Shown here piece after piece: positions 28,852-40,429 of a DNA stretch of 64,000 nucleotides. The translations under genes were made by a program, and so were the position numbers. Where the stretch lies: contig NZ_CP038228.1 of assembly GCF_006838285.1 (NCBI RefSeq), positions 2,852,001 through 2,916,000 on the forward strand, given 5' to 3'. The notes under the pieces are model-generated. The model was not told the DNA's origin and searched no databases. It saw nothing but the letters and a program-made list of their open reading frames with translations. Positions within the stretch are counted from its first letter, which is position 1; the number at the start of each line of letters is the position of its first letter. Source of the DNA: Xanthomonas translucens pv. cerealis (GTDB taxonomy: Bacteria; Pseudomonadota; Gammaproteobacteria; Xanthomonadales; Xanthomonadaceae).

Positions 28852-31365
28852 TTACTGCTTTTGCGCTGCCGCTTTCGCCTTCGCAGCCGCCGCACGCGAC
28901 GGCGCATGCTTCACGTAGCGGTCGAACCACTCCAGCATCTCGGCCACCACGTCTTCGTTGGACTCGCGCGCGCTATACCAGTGCGGCTCGAACGGCAGCA
29001 GCACCAGCCGCGCGGTGCCGCCGTTGCCGCGGATTGCCTGGAACAGGCGCGGCGCCTGAGTGGTTTCGGTGCCGGGATTGGCATCGTCCATGCCGTGCAC
29101 GATCAACAGCGGCTCGTCGATCTTGTCGGCATGGAAGAACGCCGACGCTTGCGCGTAGACCTCCGGCGCGGCCCAGAACGAACGCCGCTCGTTCTGGAAG
29201 CCGAAGGGGGTCAGGGTCTTGTTGTAGCTGCCACTCGTCGCCACGCCAGCGCGGAACAGGTCGGTATGCGCCAGCAGGTTGGCCGCCATCAGCGCGCCGT
29301 GGCTGTGGCCGGTGACGCCGATCCGCTGCCGATCGACCACGCCCAGCTCCACCGCCTTGTCCACCGCGGCGGTGGCGTTGTCCACCAGTTGCTGCAGATA
29401 GGTGTCGTAGGCAGTCTTGGGATCGCCGACGATCGGGAATGCGGTGTCGTCGATGATCGCGTAGCCGGCCAGCAACAATAGCTGGTAGGAACGCAGGCTG
29501 GTGAAGTCGCGCTCGTTGGCGCCGCTGACCTGGCCGGCCTTGGAAGGATCGGCGTAGTCCAGCGGATAGGCGTACAGGATCGCCGGCACCCGCGTGCCTT
29601 CCTTGTAGCCCGGCGGCGTGTACAGGGTGAACGACAGTTCCACCCCGTCCTTGCGTTTGTAGGTCACCAGCCGCTTCTTGATCTGCCGCACCAGCGGCGT
29701 CGGATCGGGGAAGCGGGTGATCGGCGCGGCCGCCGATGCATAGACCGCGTCACCCGCCGTCGCACCGGTCTGTGCCTGGCCTAGCGCGCGCAGGTACACG
29801 TTCGGCGGATCGGTCGGCGACTGGCGCCAAGTCAGCAACCGGGTGGTGTCGTCGCCGGCGAACCCGAAGAAAAATTCGTCCACGCTGGCGTCGCTGCGGA
29901 ACAGGCGCTCGGTCTTGCCGCTGGCCAGTGCGTAGCGGTCCAGGAACGCGCGGTTGCCGGCCGGCGTGGCGCCCTGCCCGCTCAGGAACAGGGCGCCGCG
30001 GTCCTCGCGCAGCACCGCTTCGCCGTTGGCCAGCACGCGCAGTTCCGGGGCACCGGGATCGGCGTACAGATCGTCGGTGGACAGATCGAACAGCACCCGG
30101 CCGGGCGTGCCGGGGCGGTCGGCGTCCAGCAGGGTGGTGCGCCGCCAGTGGCGGTTCTCGTCGTAGTCGTCCAGCAGCGCCTGCCCGCCCTGGGCGAACC
30201 AGGACAGGCCGGCGTAGCGCTGGGCCACCCGCGCCAGTTCGCGCGGCTTGGCGGTGAACGGCGCCGCCAGGGTCAGCAGCTTGTCGCGCGCCGGCACGCT
30301 GGCCTTCCAGTCGCCGCCGTCCAGCGCCTCGGCCCAGACCAGCGTGGCCGGCTGGTTGGCCCGCCAGGAATACGCGCGCGGACCGGTCGGCACGCCCTGC
30401 ACCGGCACCCGGTCGGCGACCGGCAGATCGGCCAGCACGCGCTCGCCGCCATTGGCCAGATCGAGCACCGCCACATCATGGGCGAAACGCGCATAGGTGG
30501 TGACGTAGGAATACGGCCGCTTGAGCCGCTCCACGCGCACATGGCGGCCGTCGGGCGCGCCATCCACTGCGGTGTAAACGGCCGGCGCGCCGACCTTGTT
30601 CTGCTTGCCGCTGGCCGCATCGACGGTGAGCAACTGGGAAGTCGCGTAATACGCGAACAGCGCCTCGTCCTCGGGACTGGACAGCGTGTCGCGCGCCTCG
30701 TAGGTACTGCTCTCGCCCTTGCCCTGGATGGTTTCCTTGACCTCCGGTCCAGGCGGCACCGCAGCCTTACGTGGCGGTGCGCCCATGTCCTGCGGCACGG
30801 TCTTCAGCAGCAGCGTGTCGCTGCCGCCCAGCCACTGGATCTCGCCGCCCAGCACCGGGTTGAGCTGCACGCCGTCGATGCGGCGCACGTTGCCGGTGGC
30901 GACGTCGCCCAACCACAGCTCGACGCGGTCGGCGGCAGTGTTGTTGAAGGCGAAACGACGCCCGTCCGGCGACCACACCGGCTGCGCCGGACACGCGCCG
31001 GCCGGCAGGGTCACCGCGGTCTGCTTGCCGCTGGCCACCTCGACCAGGCTGAAGCCTTCCAGGCAGGCACGGATGCCGTAACCGCTGGACATGTCGTGGC
31101 GACTATGGCTGCGCGGCTCCACGCGCACGCCAGCCAGCTTCAGGTACGGCTCGGCGACGCGCGCGATCGGTGGATACTGGGTGCGCTGCACCAGCAGCAG
31201 GGTCTTGCCGGTGGGATCCAAGCGCGGCGATGGATTCAACGGCGCGCGCATCACCCCCAGCAGCGGCTCGGGCGGCTGGCGGTAACCGCCGTCGGCGGCC
31301 GCGGCGGCGAGCGGCAACAGGCTGGCGATGGCCAGCACTCCGATCCAGCGATACGGCGCGAGCAT
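28852..31365 (-). CDS. Exported S9-family prolyl-oligopeptidase-like peptidase
   Basis: This 837-aa peptidase probably trims peptides in the periplasm. A signal peptide (WIGVLAIASLLPLAAAAADG) is followed by a beta-propeller-like region to about residue 580 and a C-terminal alpha/beta hydrolase. The nucleophile is in GVTGHSHGALMA (near residue 685), the aspartate in HGMDDANPG (near 759) and the histidine in FEPHWYS (near 793). Glutamyl endopeptidase-like and acylaminoacyl peptidase-like S9 members share this layout. An alanine/lysine tail ends the protein. The start chosen is that of the signal peptide. Confidence 0.9.
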   Translation of the reverse strand: MLAPYRWIGVLAIASLLPLAAAAADGGYRQPPEPLLGVMRAPLNPSPRLDPTGKTLLLVQRTQYPPIARVAEPYLKLAGVRVEPRSHSRHDMSSGYGIRACLEGFSLVEVASGKQTAVTLPAGACPAQPVWSPDGRRFAFNNTAADRVELWLGDVATGNVRRIDGVQLNPVLGGEIQWLGGSDTLLLKTVPQDMGAPPRKAAVPPGPEVKETIQGKGESSTYEARDTLSSPEDEALFAYYATSQLLTVDAASGKQNKVGAPAVYTAVDGAPDGRHVRVERLKRPYSYVTTYARFAHDVAVLDLANGGERVLADLPVADRVPVQGVPTGPRAYSWRANQPATLVWAEALDGGDWKASVPARDKLLTLAAPFTAKPRELARVAQRYAGLSWFAQGGQALLDDYDENRHWRRTTLLDADRPGTPGRVLFDLSTDDLYADPGAPELRVLANGEAVLREDRGALFLSGQGATPAGNRAFLDRYALASGKTERLFRSDASVDEFFFGFAGDDTTRLLTWRQSPTDPPNVYLRALGQAQTGATAGDAVYASAAAPITRFPDPTPLVRQIKKRLVTYKRKDGVELSFTLYTPPGYKEGTRVPAILYAYPLDYADPSKAGQVSGANERDFTSLRSYQLLLLAGYAIIDDTAFPIVGDPKTAYDTYLQQLVDNATAAVDKAVELGVVDRQRIGVTGHSHGALMAANLLAHTDLFRAGVATSGSYNKTLTPFGFQNERRSFWAAPEVYAQASAFFHADKIDEPLLIVHGMDDANPGTETTQAPRLFQAIRGNGGTARLVLLPFEPHWYSARESNEDVVAEMLEWFDRYVKHAPSRAAAAKAKAAAQKQ

Positions 31366-31695
31366 GAGGTTGTTCCCTGGCGAATGGTTGCAGGAACGTA
31401 GCACAGCGCGGTGGCTTCTCCCCCCGACACTCCACGAAGCCGACCAGTCACTGTACGAAGCAGTCTCGTGCACTCAAACTCCGCGAGACGCTTCGCGCCG
31501 GACGCTCCCCCCCCTCTCCCGACGGGAGAAGGGCTAGCTGTTCCTTCTCCCAGCGAAAGAAGGTGCCCCGCAGGAGCGGATGAGGGTACGGGCGCAGCCT
31601 CGCGCCCCCCAATCAAGGCAGCCCCCAGGTTTGGAGCCCCACAACGCCGAACGCCGGGCAGCGCCCGGCGTTCGGTGACGCGATCGCGGGAGCGA
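31366..31695. other. Spacer with dispersed-repeat-like sequence
   Basis: No gene is seen. At about 31510-31600 the sequence (CTCTCCCGACGGGAGAAGGG, then CCTTCTCCC, then GGAGCGGATGAGGGTACGGG) resembles an intergenic block I associate with many proteobacterial genomes. It includes the short hairpin CTCTCCCGACGGGAGA. The mdh terminator hairpin lies at the right end. Confidence 0.4.
31647..31675 (-). terminator. Hairpin downstream of mdh
   Basis: CCGAACGCCGGGC and GCCCGGCGTTCGG form a perfect 13-base stem around AGC, about 20 bases past the mdh stop codon. There is no good T-tract, but position and stability fit a terminator. Confidence 0.65.
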
Positions 31696-32715
<1,020 letters not shown>

Positions 32716-32967
32716 TCAGTAGACGCGGTAGCCGAGCGGCAGCAGGTGTGCGTCGAGGGCGGCACCACGGTGATCAGCGATGCGGTAGCCGTCGACCACG
32801 TGCTGGCCGATCACCATGATCGGCACGCCTTCGCGGCGCAGTGCGGCGGCCGCACGGCGGCCCTGCTCCTGCTCCACATCGAGCACGCGGTAGCGGACCT
32901 GGGCACGTTCGAAACCTGCCTGTTGCCGGCGGCAGTAGCCGCACAGCAAAAGGGAACGCATCATCAT
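32716..32967 (-). CDS. Small glutaredoxin-like protein
   Basis: This 83-aa protein carries a CGYC redox pair near its N-terminus (RSLLLCGYCRRQQAGFERA). A thioredoxin-fold pattern follows: VRYRVLDVEQ, the cis-proline site GVPIMVIGQHVVDGY, and a short C-terminal helix. It probably reduces disulfides with glutathione. Three ATG codons in a row begin it; which is used is not decidable. It lies 33 bases upstream of mdh and may be cotranscribed. Confidence 0.7.
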   Translation of the reverse strand: MMMRSLLLCGYCRRQQAGFERAQVRYRVLDVEQEQGRRAAAALRREGVPIMVIGQHVVDGYRIADHRGAALDAHLLPLGYRVY

Positions 32968-33050
32968 CGAGGTTCGGGCGCGGCAATCAACCTGGAAATG
33001 TTAGCACGCCGGCCATCGGCGACCGGCCGCAAGGCCGGTCGCGGCGGCAC

Positions 33051-33545
33051 TCAGGCGTCGAGCAAGCGGTTCCACTCGGCGACGCGGTCGGCCTTGGCCG
33101 CCAGCACCGCATCGGTGTCGCCTTCGATGGTGATCTTGTTGATGGCATCGCCCTGGGCGACGCTGTCGACTACGTCCAGACCCTGGGTCACCTTGCCGAA
33201 CACGGTGTGCTTGCCGTCCAGCCAAGGGGTGGCGGTGTGGGTGATGAAGAACTGGCTGCCATTGGTGCTGGGACCGGCATTGGCCATCGACAGCACGCCG
33301 CGATCGTGGCGCACGCCGTTGTTGGTCTCGTCCTCGAACCGGTAGCCCGGGCCGCCGCGGCCGGAGCCTTCCGGGCAACCGCCCTGGATCATGAAGTCGG
33401 CGATCACGCGGTGGAAGCTCAGCCCGTCGTAGAAGCCGCGCTTGGCCAGGTTCACGAAGTTGGCAACGGTCAGCGGCGCCTTGTCGGGATACAGCTCGAT
33501 CGTGATCGGGCCGCGGGCGGTGTCGAAATGGGCGATCAGGGACAT
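33051..33545 (-). CDS. ppiB: Cytosolic cyclophilin-type peptidyl-prolyl isomerase
   Basis: This 164-aa rotamase speeds proline isomerisation during protein folding. The active site is visible as [32 protein letters not shown] and TVFGKV. There is no signal peptide, so it matches cytosolic PpiB, not PpiA. The ATG giving MSLIAHFDT was taken. An AAGGAATTCC leader serves as ribosome-binding site. It is divergent from typA. Confidence 0.92.
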   Translation of the reverse strand: MSLIAHFDTARGPITIELYPDKAPLTVANFVNLAKRGFYDGLSFHRVIADFMIQGGCPEGSGRGGPGYRFEDETNNGVRHDRGVLSMANAGPSTNGSQFFITHTATPWLDGKHTVFGKVTQGLDVVDSVAQGDAINKITIEGDTDAVLAAKADRVAEWNRLLDA

Positions 33546-33679
33546 GGAATTCCTTGGAAACGGGGGCGTCATTTGGGCGCATAGAATACACGGCAGCCTG
33601 TTTCGCCCGCTTCCGGCACCGCCAACGGCCCTGTCGCCGCCGCTTGAATCCTGAACAGGCAGGCGCACCGAGATGCAGG

Positions 33680-33685
33680 TATACT
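33680..33685 (+). promoter_or_regulatory. Candidate -10 element for typA
   Basis: TATACT lies 50 bases before the typA start. No clear -35 is placed 16-18 bases upstream, so only the -10 is proposed. Confidence 0.4.
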
Positions 33686-33734
33686 AGGAGACTTAACTCT
33701 CCTTCCTTTCTGGCGCCGGTTGGCCCCCTTTCGC

Positions 33735-35564
33735 ATGTCCATCGAAAATCTTCGCAATATCGCCATCGTCGCCCACGTCGATCATGGCAAAACCACCCTC
33801 GTCGACTGCCTGCTGAAGCAGTCCGGCACCCTCTCCGAGCGCACCGTGCTGGCCGAGCGCGTGATGGACAGCAACGATCAGGAAAAGGAGCGTGGCATCA
33901 CGATCCTGGCCAAGAACACGGCCATCACCTGGCAGGGCAATCGCATCAACATCGTCGATACCCCTGGACACGCCGACTTCGGCGGCGAAGTGGAGCGCGT
34001 GCTGTCGATGGTGGACTCGGTGCTGATCCTGGTCGACGCGATGGACGGGCCGATGCCGCAGACCCGCTTCGTGACCCAGAAGGCCTTCGCGATGGGCTTC
34101 AAGCCGATCGTGGTGGTCAATAAGATCGACCGTCCGGGCGCGCGTCCGGACTGGGTGATCGACCAGGTGTTCGACCTGTTCGACAAGCTCGGCGCGACCA
34201 ACGAACAGCTCGACTTCCCGATCGTCTACGCCTCGGCGCTGCACGGCTACGCGAGCCTGGACGACAGCGCCCGCGAAGGCGACATGACCCCGCTGTACGA
34301 AGCGATCATGAAGCACGTGGCGCCGCCGCAGGTGGACCCGGACGGTCCGTTCCAGATGCGCATCAGCCAGCTGGACTACAACAACTTCGTCGGCCTGATC
34401 GGCATCGGCCGCATCCAGCGCGGCAAGGTCAAGAAGAACATGCCGGTCAGCATCGTCGACCGCGAAGGCAAGAAGCGCCAGGGCAAGATCCTGCAGGTGC
34501 TGGGCTTCATGGGCCTGGAGCGGGTGGAAGTGGAAGAGGCAGAGGCCGGCGACATCGTCGCCATCTCCGGCGTAGCCGACATGAGCATCTCCGACACCAT
34601 CTGCGCGCTCGACACCCCGGAAGCGCTGCCGGCGCTGACCGTGGACGAGCCGACCATCTCGATGACCTTCCAGGTCAACAACTCGCCGTTCGCCGGCAGC
34701 AAGGAACACAGCGGCGGCAAGTTCATCACCAGCCGCCAGATACGCGAGCGCCTGGAGCGCGAGACGCTGCACAACGTCGCGCTGAAGGTCGAGGAAGGCT
34801 CGGACCCGGACAAGTTCCTGGTCTCCGGCCGCGGCGAGCTGCACCTATCGGTGCTGATCGAGAACATGCGCCGCGAAGGCTTCGAGTTGGCGGTGTCGCG
34901 TCCGGAAGTCATCGTCAAGGAAATCGACGGCAAGCTGATGGAGCCGGTCGAGCAGCTGGTGGTGGACATCGAAGAGCAGCACCAGGGCGGGGTGATGGAG
35001 AAGCTGGGCGTGCGCAAGGGCCAGCTGAAGAACATGGAGCCGGACGGCAAGGGCCGCGTGCGCCTGGACTACATGATCCCGGCGCGTGGCCTGATCGGCT
35101 TCCAGAACGAGTTCCGCACCCTGACCCAGGGCTCGGGCCTGCTGTTCCACGTGTTCGACCATTACGGCCCGAAGGAACAGGGCGCCATCGCCAAGCGCCA
35201 GAACGGCGTGATGATCGCCAACGCCGCCGGCGCCACCCCCGCCTACTCGCTGGGCCCACTGGAAGAGCGTGGCCGTCTGTTCGCTGCCGAAGGCGACAAC
35301 GTGTACGAAGGCCAGTTGATCGGCATCCATTCCAAGGACAACGATCTGACCGTCAACGCGATCAAGACCAAGCCGCTGACCAACATGCGCGCCTCGGGCA
35401 AGGACGATGCGATCAAGCTGACTCCGGCGATCAAGTACACGCTGGAACAGGCGCTGGACTTCATCGAGGACGACGAGCTGGTCGAAGTCACCCCGAAGGA
35501 AATCCGCCTGCGCAAGAAGTTCCTGACCGAAAGCGATCGCAAGCGCGCCGGTCGCGGCGGCTGA
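33735..35564 (+). CDS. typA: Ribosome-associated GTPase TypA/BipA
   Basis: This 609-aa translational GTPase helps assemble the large ribosomal subunit at low temperature and under stress. G1 is [13 protein letters not shown]3 [11 protein letters not shown] and G4 [12 protein letters not shown], all in the first 130 residues. Domains II, III and V and the TypA-specific C-terminal domain follow ([19 protein letters not shown]). Start chosen at [11 protein letters not shown], five codons inside a longer reading, to match the family. The DUF2127 gene follows 13 bases later. Confidence 0.97.
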   Translation: MSIENLRNIAIVAHVDHGKTTLVDCLLKQSGTLSERTVLAERVMDSNDQEKERGITILAKNTAITWQGNRINIVDTPGHADFGGEVERVLSMVDSVLILVDAMDGPMPQTRFVTQKAFAMGFKPIVVVNKIDRPGARPDWVIDQVFDLFDKLGATNEQLDFPIVYASALHGYASLDDSAREGDMTPLYEAIMKHVAPPQVDPDGPFQMRISQLDYNNFVGLIGIGRIQRGKVKKNMPVSIVDREGKKRQGKILQVLGFMGLERVEVEEAEAGDIVAISGVADMSISDTICALDTPEALPALTVDEPTISMTFQVNNSPFAGSKEHSGGKFITSRQIRERLERETLHNVALKVEEGSDPDKFLVSGRGELHLSVLIENMRREGFELAVSRPEVIVKEIDGKLMEPVEQLVVDIEEQHQGGVMEKLGVRKGQLKNMEPDGKGRVRLDYMIPARGLIGFQNEFRTLTQGSGLLFHVFDHYGPKEQGAIAKRQNGVMIANAAGATPAYSLGPLEERGRLFAAEGDNVYEGQLIGIHSKDNDLTVNAIKTKPLTNMRASGKDDAIKLTPAIKYTLEQALDFIEDDELVEVTPKEIRLRKKFLTESDRKRAGRGG

Positions 35565-35577
35565 TCGCCGACTCCCC

Positions 35578-36060
35578 GTGGCCAGCAAGAAGGCGTACAA
35601 CCCGGATCCGCATGCGCATCCGGGTCTGCACCTGATCGCACTGCTGGAGGCCGGCAAGGGCCTGCTGGCGGTGCTCGCGGCCACGGGCCTGGAACTGATG
35701 GGCCCACTGCCGCTGCGCGCGGCGGTGGGCCGGCTGATCGTGCGTTTCAGCCTGGACCCGGAGCACGGCGCGCTGCCGTCGCTGCTCACCATGATCAATC
35801 CCGGCGCGGTGCATCTTGCCGCCGCCGGCATGCTCGCCTACGGCGTGCTGCACATCGTCGAAGCCTGGGGCCTGTGGCGCGCCAAGGCCTGGGCGTCGAT
35901 GCTGGGCTGCATCTCCGCGGCCATCTATCTGCCGTTCGACATCTACGCGATCGCGCGCCATCCCGGCTGGGCGTCATGGGCGGTCCTGGCGATCAACCTG
36001 GCCGTGGTCGGCATCCTGGCGCGCGACCTGGTCCGGCGCCGGCGGCGTCCTGCCGTCTGA
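35578..36060 (+). CDS. DUF2127 family membrane protein
   Basis: This 160-aa protein has about four hydrophobic helices. GLHLIALLEAGKGLLAVLAA opens the domain, and YGVLHIVEAWGLWRAKAWA is the DUF2127 hallmark. Function is unknown for the family. It starts with GTG 13 bases after typA and ends in an arginine-rich tail (RRRRRP). Probably cotranscribed with typA. Confidence 0.8.
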   Translation: MASKKAYNPDPHAHPGLHLIALLEAGKGLLAVLAATGLELMGPLPLRAAVGRLIVRFSLDPEHGALPSLLTMINPGAVHLAAAGMLAYGVLHIVEAWGLWRAKAWASMLGCISAAIYLPFDIYAIARHPGWASWAVLAINLAVVGILARDLVRRRRRPAV

Positions 36061-36147
36061 GTGTCTGCGGGCCACCCTCCGCACCGGTTTGCCAATCCGC
36101 ACAGCGCTGCGTAGCCTCCTGGAGAACGACTCCCGGGGAAGCCGCCG

Positions 36148-37071
36148 ATGCGTCTGTTGCACGTCTTGTTGCTGTGCGGCACCCTCGCCGGCTGCCGGCA
36201 CGCCGCACTTGCCCGACACCCACGCTGCAGGCGCAGATGACGCGCGGCACGCTCGACAGCGCCGGCCTGACTGCCGCCTACCTGCAGCGGATCGATGCGC
36301 TGGACCGGCAAGGGCAAGGACCGGCGTTGCACGCGATCATCCAGCGCAATCCGCACGCCCTGGACGAAGCGCAGCAACTGGACGCCGAACGCCGCGCCGG
36401 GCATCTGCGCGGCTCGCTGCACGGCATTCCGCTCGTGCTCAAGGACAACATCGATGCGCGGCCGATGGCCAACTCGGCCGGCTCGCTGGCGGTGGCCGAC
36501 TTCCATCCGCCGCACGACGCCATCCTGGTGCAGCGCCTGCGCCAGGCCCGCGCGGTGATCCTGGGCAAGAGCAACCTCAGTGAGTGGGCCAACTTCCACT
36601 CCAGCAAATCCAGTTCCGGTTGGAGCGCGCGCAGCGAGCAGACCCGCCATCCGTACGTGCTCGATCGCAATCCCTGCGGCTCCAGCGCCGGCACCGGCGT
36701 GGCGGTGTCGGCCAATCTGGCCGCGGCTGGCATCGGGACCGGGACCGACGGCAGCATCGTCTGCCCGGCCGCGGTGAACGGCCTGGTCGGGCTGAAACCG
36801 ACCGTCGGCCTGATCAGCCGCGACGGCATCATCCCGATCTCCGCCAGCCAGGACAGCGCCAAACCGACGACCCGCAGCGTCGCCGACGCCGCGACGGTGC
36901 TGAGCGTGCTGGCCGCGCGCGACACCGCCGACCCGGCTGCCGCCGCAGCGCCGCGCCCATCCGGCCGACTGCCGCACACACCTGCGCGGCGTGCGCATCG
37001 GCCCGCTGCCCTCGCCGCTGACGCAGAGCCCGGACATCGCCGCGGCGCAGGCGCGCGCTGCCGCACCGTAA
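36148..37071 (+). pseudogene. Exported amidase (GatA-like signature), frameshifted and truncated
   Basis: The first piece MRLLHVLLLCGTLAGC is a lipoprotein-type signal in one frame. The body then continues in another frame from MTRGTLDSAGLTAAY. It includes amidase-signature features: VLKDNIDA with the catalytic lysine, then NPCGSSAGTG and GIGTGTDGSIVCPAA with the two serines. Near 36945-36970 the frame shifts again to LRGVRIGPLPSPLTQSPDI, and a stop at 37069 cuts off what should be 150-250 further residues. Three REP-like elements lie directly beyond. It is not functional as read. Confidence 0.8.
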
Positions 37072-37137
37072 AGCGGGTGACGCCGCAACGACGCCAAGGC
37101 GCAACGCATCAACAGACGACTGGCGAAGTAAACCTCT

Positions 37138-37221
37138 GTAGGAGCAACTGTCTTCAGCCGCGACGAGCGCAGTGGTGAATGTTCCGAACTGGCATGCAGT
37201 CGGGACTGAAGTCCCTCCCAC
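37138..37221. repeat. REP-like palindrome, copy D
   Basis: The left arm begins GTAGGAG and has a small insertion. The right arm, read on the other strand, carries the fully paired variant GGGAC-TTCA-GTCCC after GTGGGAG. It is the first of three tandem elements after the amidase remnant. Confidence 0.65.
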
Positions 37222-37259
37222 AAGAGGCCTCGCCGCTCCGCGGCGCCGGTGGAATCCTT

Positions 37260-37339
37260 GTGGGAGCGACTTCAGTCGCGACGAGCGCAGCGGCAGGCCT
37301 TCCGGCTTCGGACGATGTCGCGGCTGAAGTTGCTCCTAC
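37260..37339. repeat. REP-like palindrome, copy E
   Basis: The left arm is GTGGGAGCGACTTCAGTCGC with a perfect mini-hairpin. The right arm has two mismatches in its stem (GCAAC-TTCA-GCCGC), so it may be decaying. GACGAGCGCAG in the spacer is shared with copy D, suggesting local duplication. Confidence 0.7.
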
Positions 37340-37369
37340 AGTGCACCCAGCAGGCGATCCGCAGGCCGT

Positions 37370-37430
37370 GTAGGAGCTTCAGCCGCGACCGGATCTTCCT
37401 GGTGAAGCCCGGTCGCGGCTGAAGCCCTAC
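37370..37430. repeat. REP-like palindrome, copy F
   Basis: This short version has arms GTAGGAGCTTCAGCCGCGACC and, from the other strand, GTAGGGCTTCAGCCGCGACC. The mini-hairpin has been reduced to about three pairs, while the long palindrome remains strong. It is the third element of the cluster. Confidence 0.7.
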
Positions 37431-37523
37431 AGGTTTCAATGAGAATCCATGCGTTACCAACAACGCGTGGACGCTGCAGGCGCCTGCCGCAACGAAGACA
37501 CGAAGACACGGCACAAGCTAACG
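37431..37523. other. Spacer between REP-like cluster and mscS 3' end
   Basis: No gene is seen. It includes ACGAAGACACGAAGACAC, a short direct repeat of ACGAAGAC. No terminator could be identified for the minus-strand channel gene. Confidence 0.3.
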
Positions 37524-38699
37524 CTATGCCGTATCCGGCCGCGGCGCATCAGGATCCTGCCCCCCTGTCGCCGCTGGCGCGCCATCCTCGGCGCCGGGCG
37601 AGCGCATCGCCGCCGAGTCGCTGGTGGTCGATGGCGGCCGCTGTGACGCGCGTGCGGTATCCGAAGAGATCTCCGCGCGCATCCTCGGCAAGGCATACGG
37701 ATGTTCGCGGGTCAGGAAATCGATCATCCGCTCGCGCACGATGCAGCGCAGGTCGAACGCATCGCTGGAATTGCGCGCGCTGACCAGCAGGCGCACCTGG
37801 ATCGCGCTCTCGCTGGTTTCGGTCACCTGGGTCACGCAGACGCGCCCGTCCCATAGCGACTCGCTCTTGCAGATCCGCTCCAGCTCGGCGCGCAGCTGCG
37901 GCATCGGCGTGCGGTAGTCCAGCCACAGGAACGCGGTGCCGAGCAGGTCGGCACTGCTGCGCGTCCAGTTCTGGAACGGGTTCTCGATGAACCAAGTCAG
38001 CGGCACCACCATGCGCCGCTCGTCCCAGATGCGCACCACCACGTAGGAACTGCCGATCTCCTCGATGCGGCCCCACTCGCCTTCGACGATGACCACGTCG
38101 TCGAGCCGGATCGGCTGGGTCAAGGCGATCTGCAGACCGGCGATCAGGTTGCCGAACACCGGCTTGGCGGCGATGCCGGCGACCAGGCCGATGATGCCGG
38201 CCGAGGCCAGCAGCGTGGTGCCGATCTGGCGTACCGCCGGGAAGGTCAGCAGCACCACCGAGGTGCCGAGCAGGATGATCGTGCCCATCGCCACGCGCGC
38301 CAGCACCCGGGTCTGGGTCTGGATGCGCCGCGCGGCCAGATTGTCGGCCACTTCGATCGGATAGCTGCGCAGGATCGCCGCTTCCAGCGCGGCGGCGCCG
38401 CGTACCAGCAGCCAGGTCACGCAGCCGATCATGCCGATGTGCAGCAGGTGCTGCAGGTCGGTCAGCGCGCGCTGCTCCAGCGGCGTGGATTCCAGCGCGA
38501 AGCTGAGCATCAGCATCGGCAGCAGGAACGCCATCGGCACGCTGAGCACGCCCACGATGCGCGCGCGCCGGTAGTCGCGCCCGCGCATGCGCTGCGCGAT
38601 GCGCAGCAGCAGCCACCAGGCCAGGAAGCCGAGCACCACCGCTGCGCCGATCGGCAGCGTGTAATTGCGCCACGGGATCCAGTCGAGATCCAGGTTCAA
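37524..38699 (-). CDS. MscS-type mechanosensitive ion channel
   Basis: This 391-aa inner-membrane channel releases solutes on osmotic downshift. Five or so hydrophobic helices end in the pore helix region LLASAGIIGLVAGIAAKPVF. The MscS beta domain follows with LDDVVIVEGEWGRIEEIGSS and VVPLTWFIENPFQNWT. The C-terminus after about residue 345 is low-complexity and probably disordered. The family is clear; which channel subtype is not. It reads toward the REP-like cluster, and DAHP synthase lies upstream in the same direction. Confidence 0.92.
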   Translation of the reverse strand: MNLDLDWIPWRNYTLPIGAAVVLGFLAWWLLLRIAQRMRGRDYRRARIVGVLSVPMAFLLPMLMLSFALESTPLEQRALTDLQHLLHIGMIGCVTWLLVRGAAALEAAILRSYPIEVADNLAARRIQTQTRVLARVAMGTIILLGTSVVLLTFPAVRQIGTTLLASAGIIGLVAGIAAKPVFGNLIAGLQIALTQPIRLDDVVIVEGEWGRIEEIGSSYVVVRIWDERRMVVPLTWFIENPFQNWTRSSADLLGTAFLWLDYRTPMPQLRAELERICKSESLWDGRVCVTQVTETSESAIQVRLLVSARNSSDAFDLRCIVRERMIDFLTREHPYALPRMRAEISSDTARASQRPPSTTSDSAAMRSPGAEDGAPAATGGQDPDAPRPDTA

Positions 38700-38806
38700 G
38701 ATGCGCTCCTTGAAGGGGGGGAGGAGGCGCGACAGTGTGGCAAAGCGGGTATGAGCGCGATGTCGAGCGGCGCGATGCGCTCACCAGCCGCGCGCTTGGC
38801 GCGGCC

Positions 38807-40204
<1,398 letters not shown>

Positions 40205-40429
40205 GGAAGGACTCCTTGGCAACCTGCGATGTTCGCAGAGCCTGGCCGCGACGCAAAGCACTACGTGACACGCGCGCGCGGCCGTGGCCGCAATCGAGGC
40301 CGGGACATGAACGCCAGGCAAAGCACGCAAGCCAGCCGTGACTTCCGACCTACGCCAGCGCCACTACGAAAGTAGAATGTTATTACATTGCAAATTTGTA
40401 TCCCTTCCATTCCAGGTTTCGCCTACGCC
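40205..40429. promoter_or_regulatory. Divergent promoter region, DAHP synthase / TonB receptor
   Basis: These 225 bases hold both promoters. The notable feature is AATGT-TATT-ACATT at 40376-40389, a perfect five-base inverted repeat in AT-rich sequence 40 bases before the receptor ATG. It is reminiscent of Zur/Fur-type operators (ATGTTAT half-site). The assignment is tentative. Confidence 0.4.

Noticed and set aside
28852..31365. Possible fusion of two peptidases because of the 837-aa length
   Set aside because: The beta-propeller plus hydrolase layout explains the length for S9-family enzymes.
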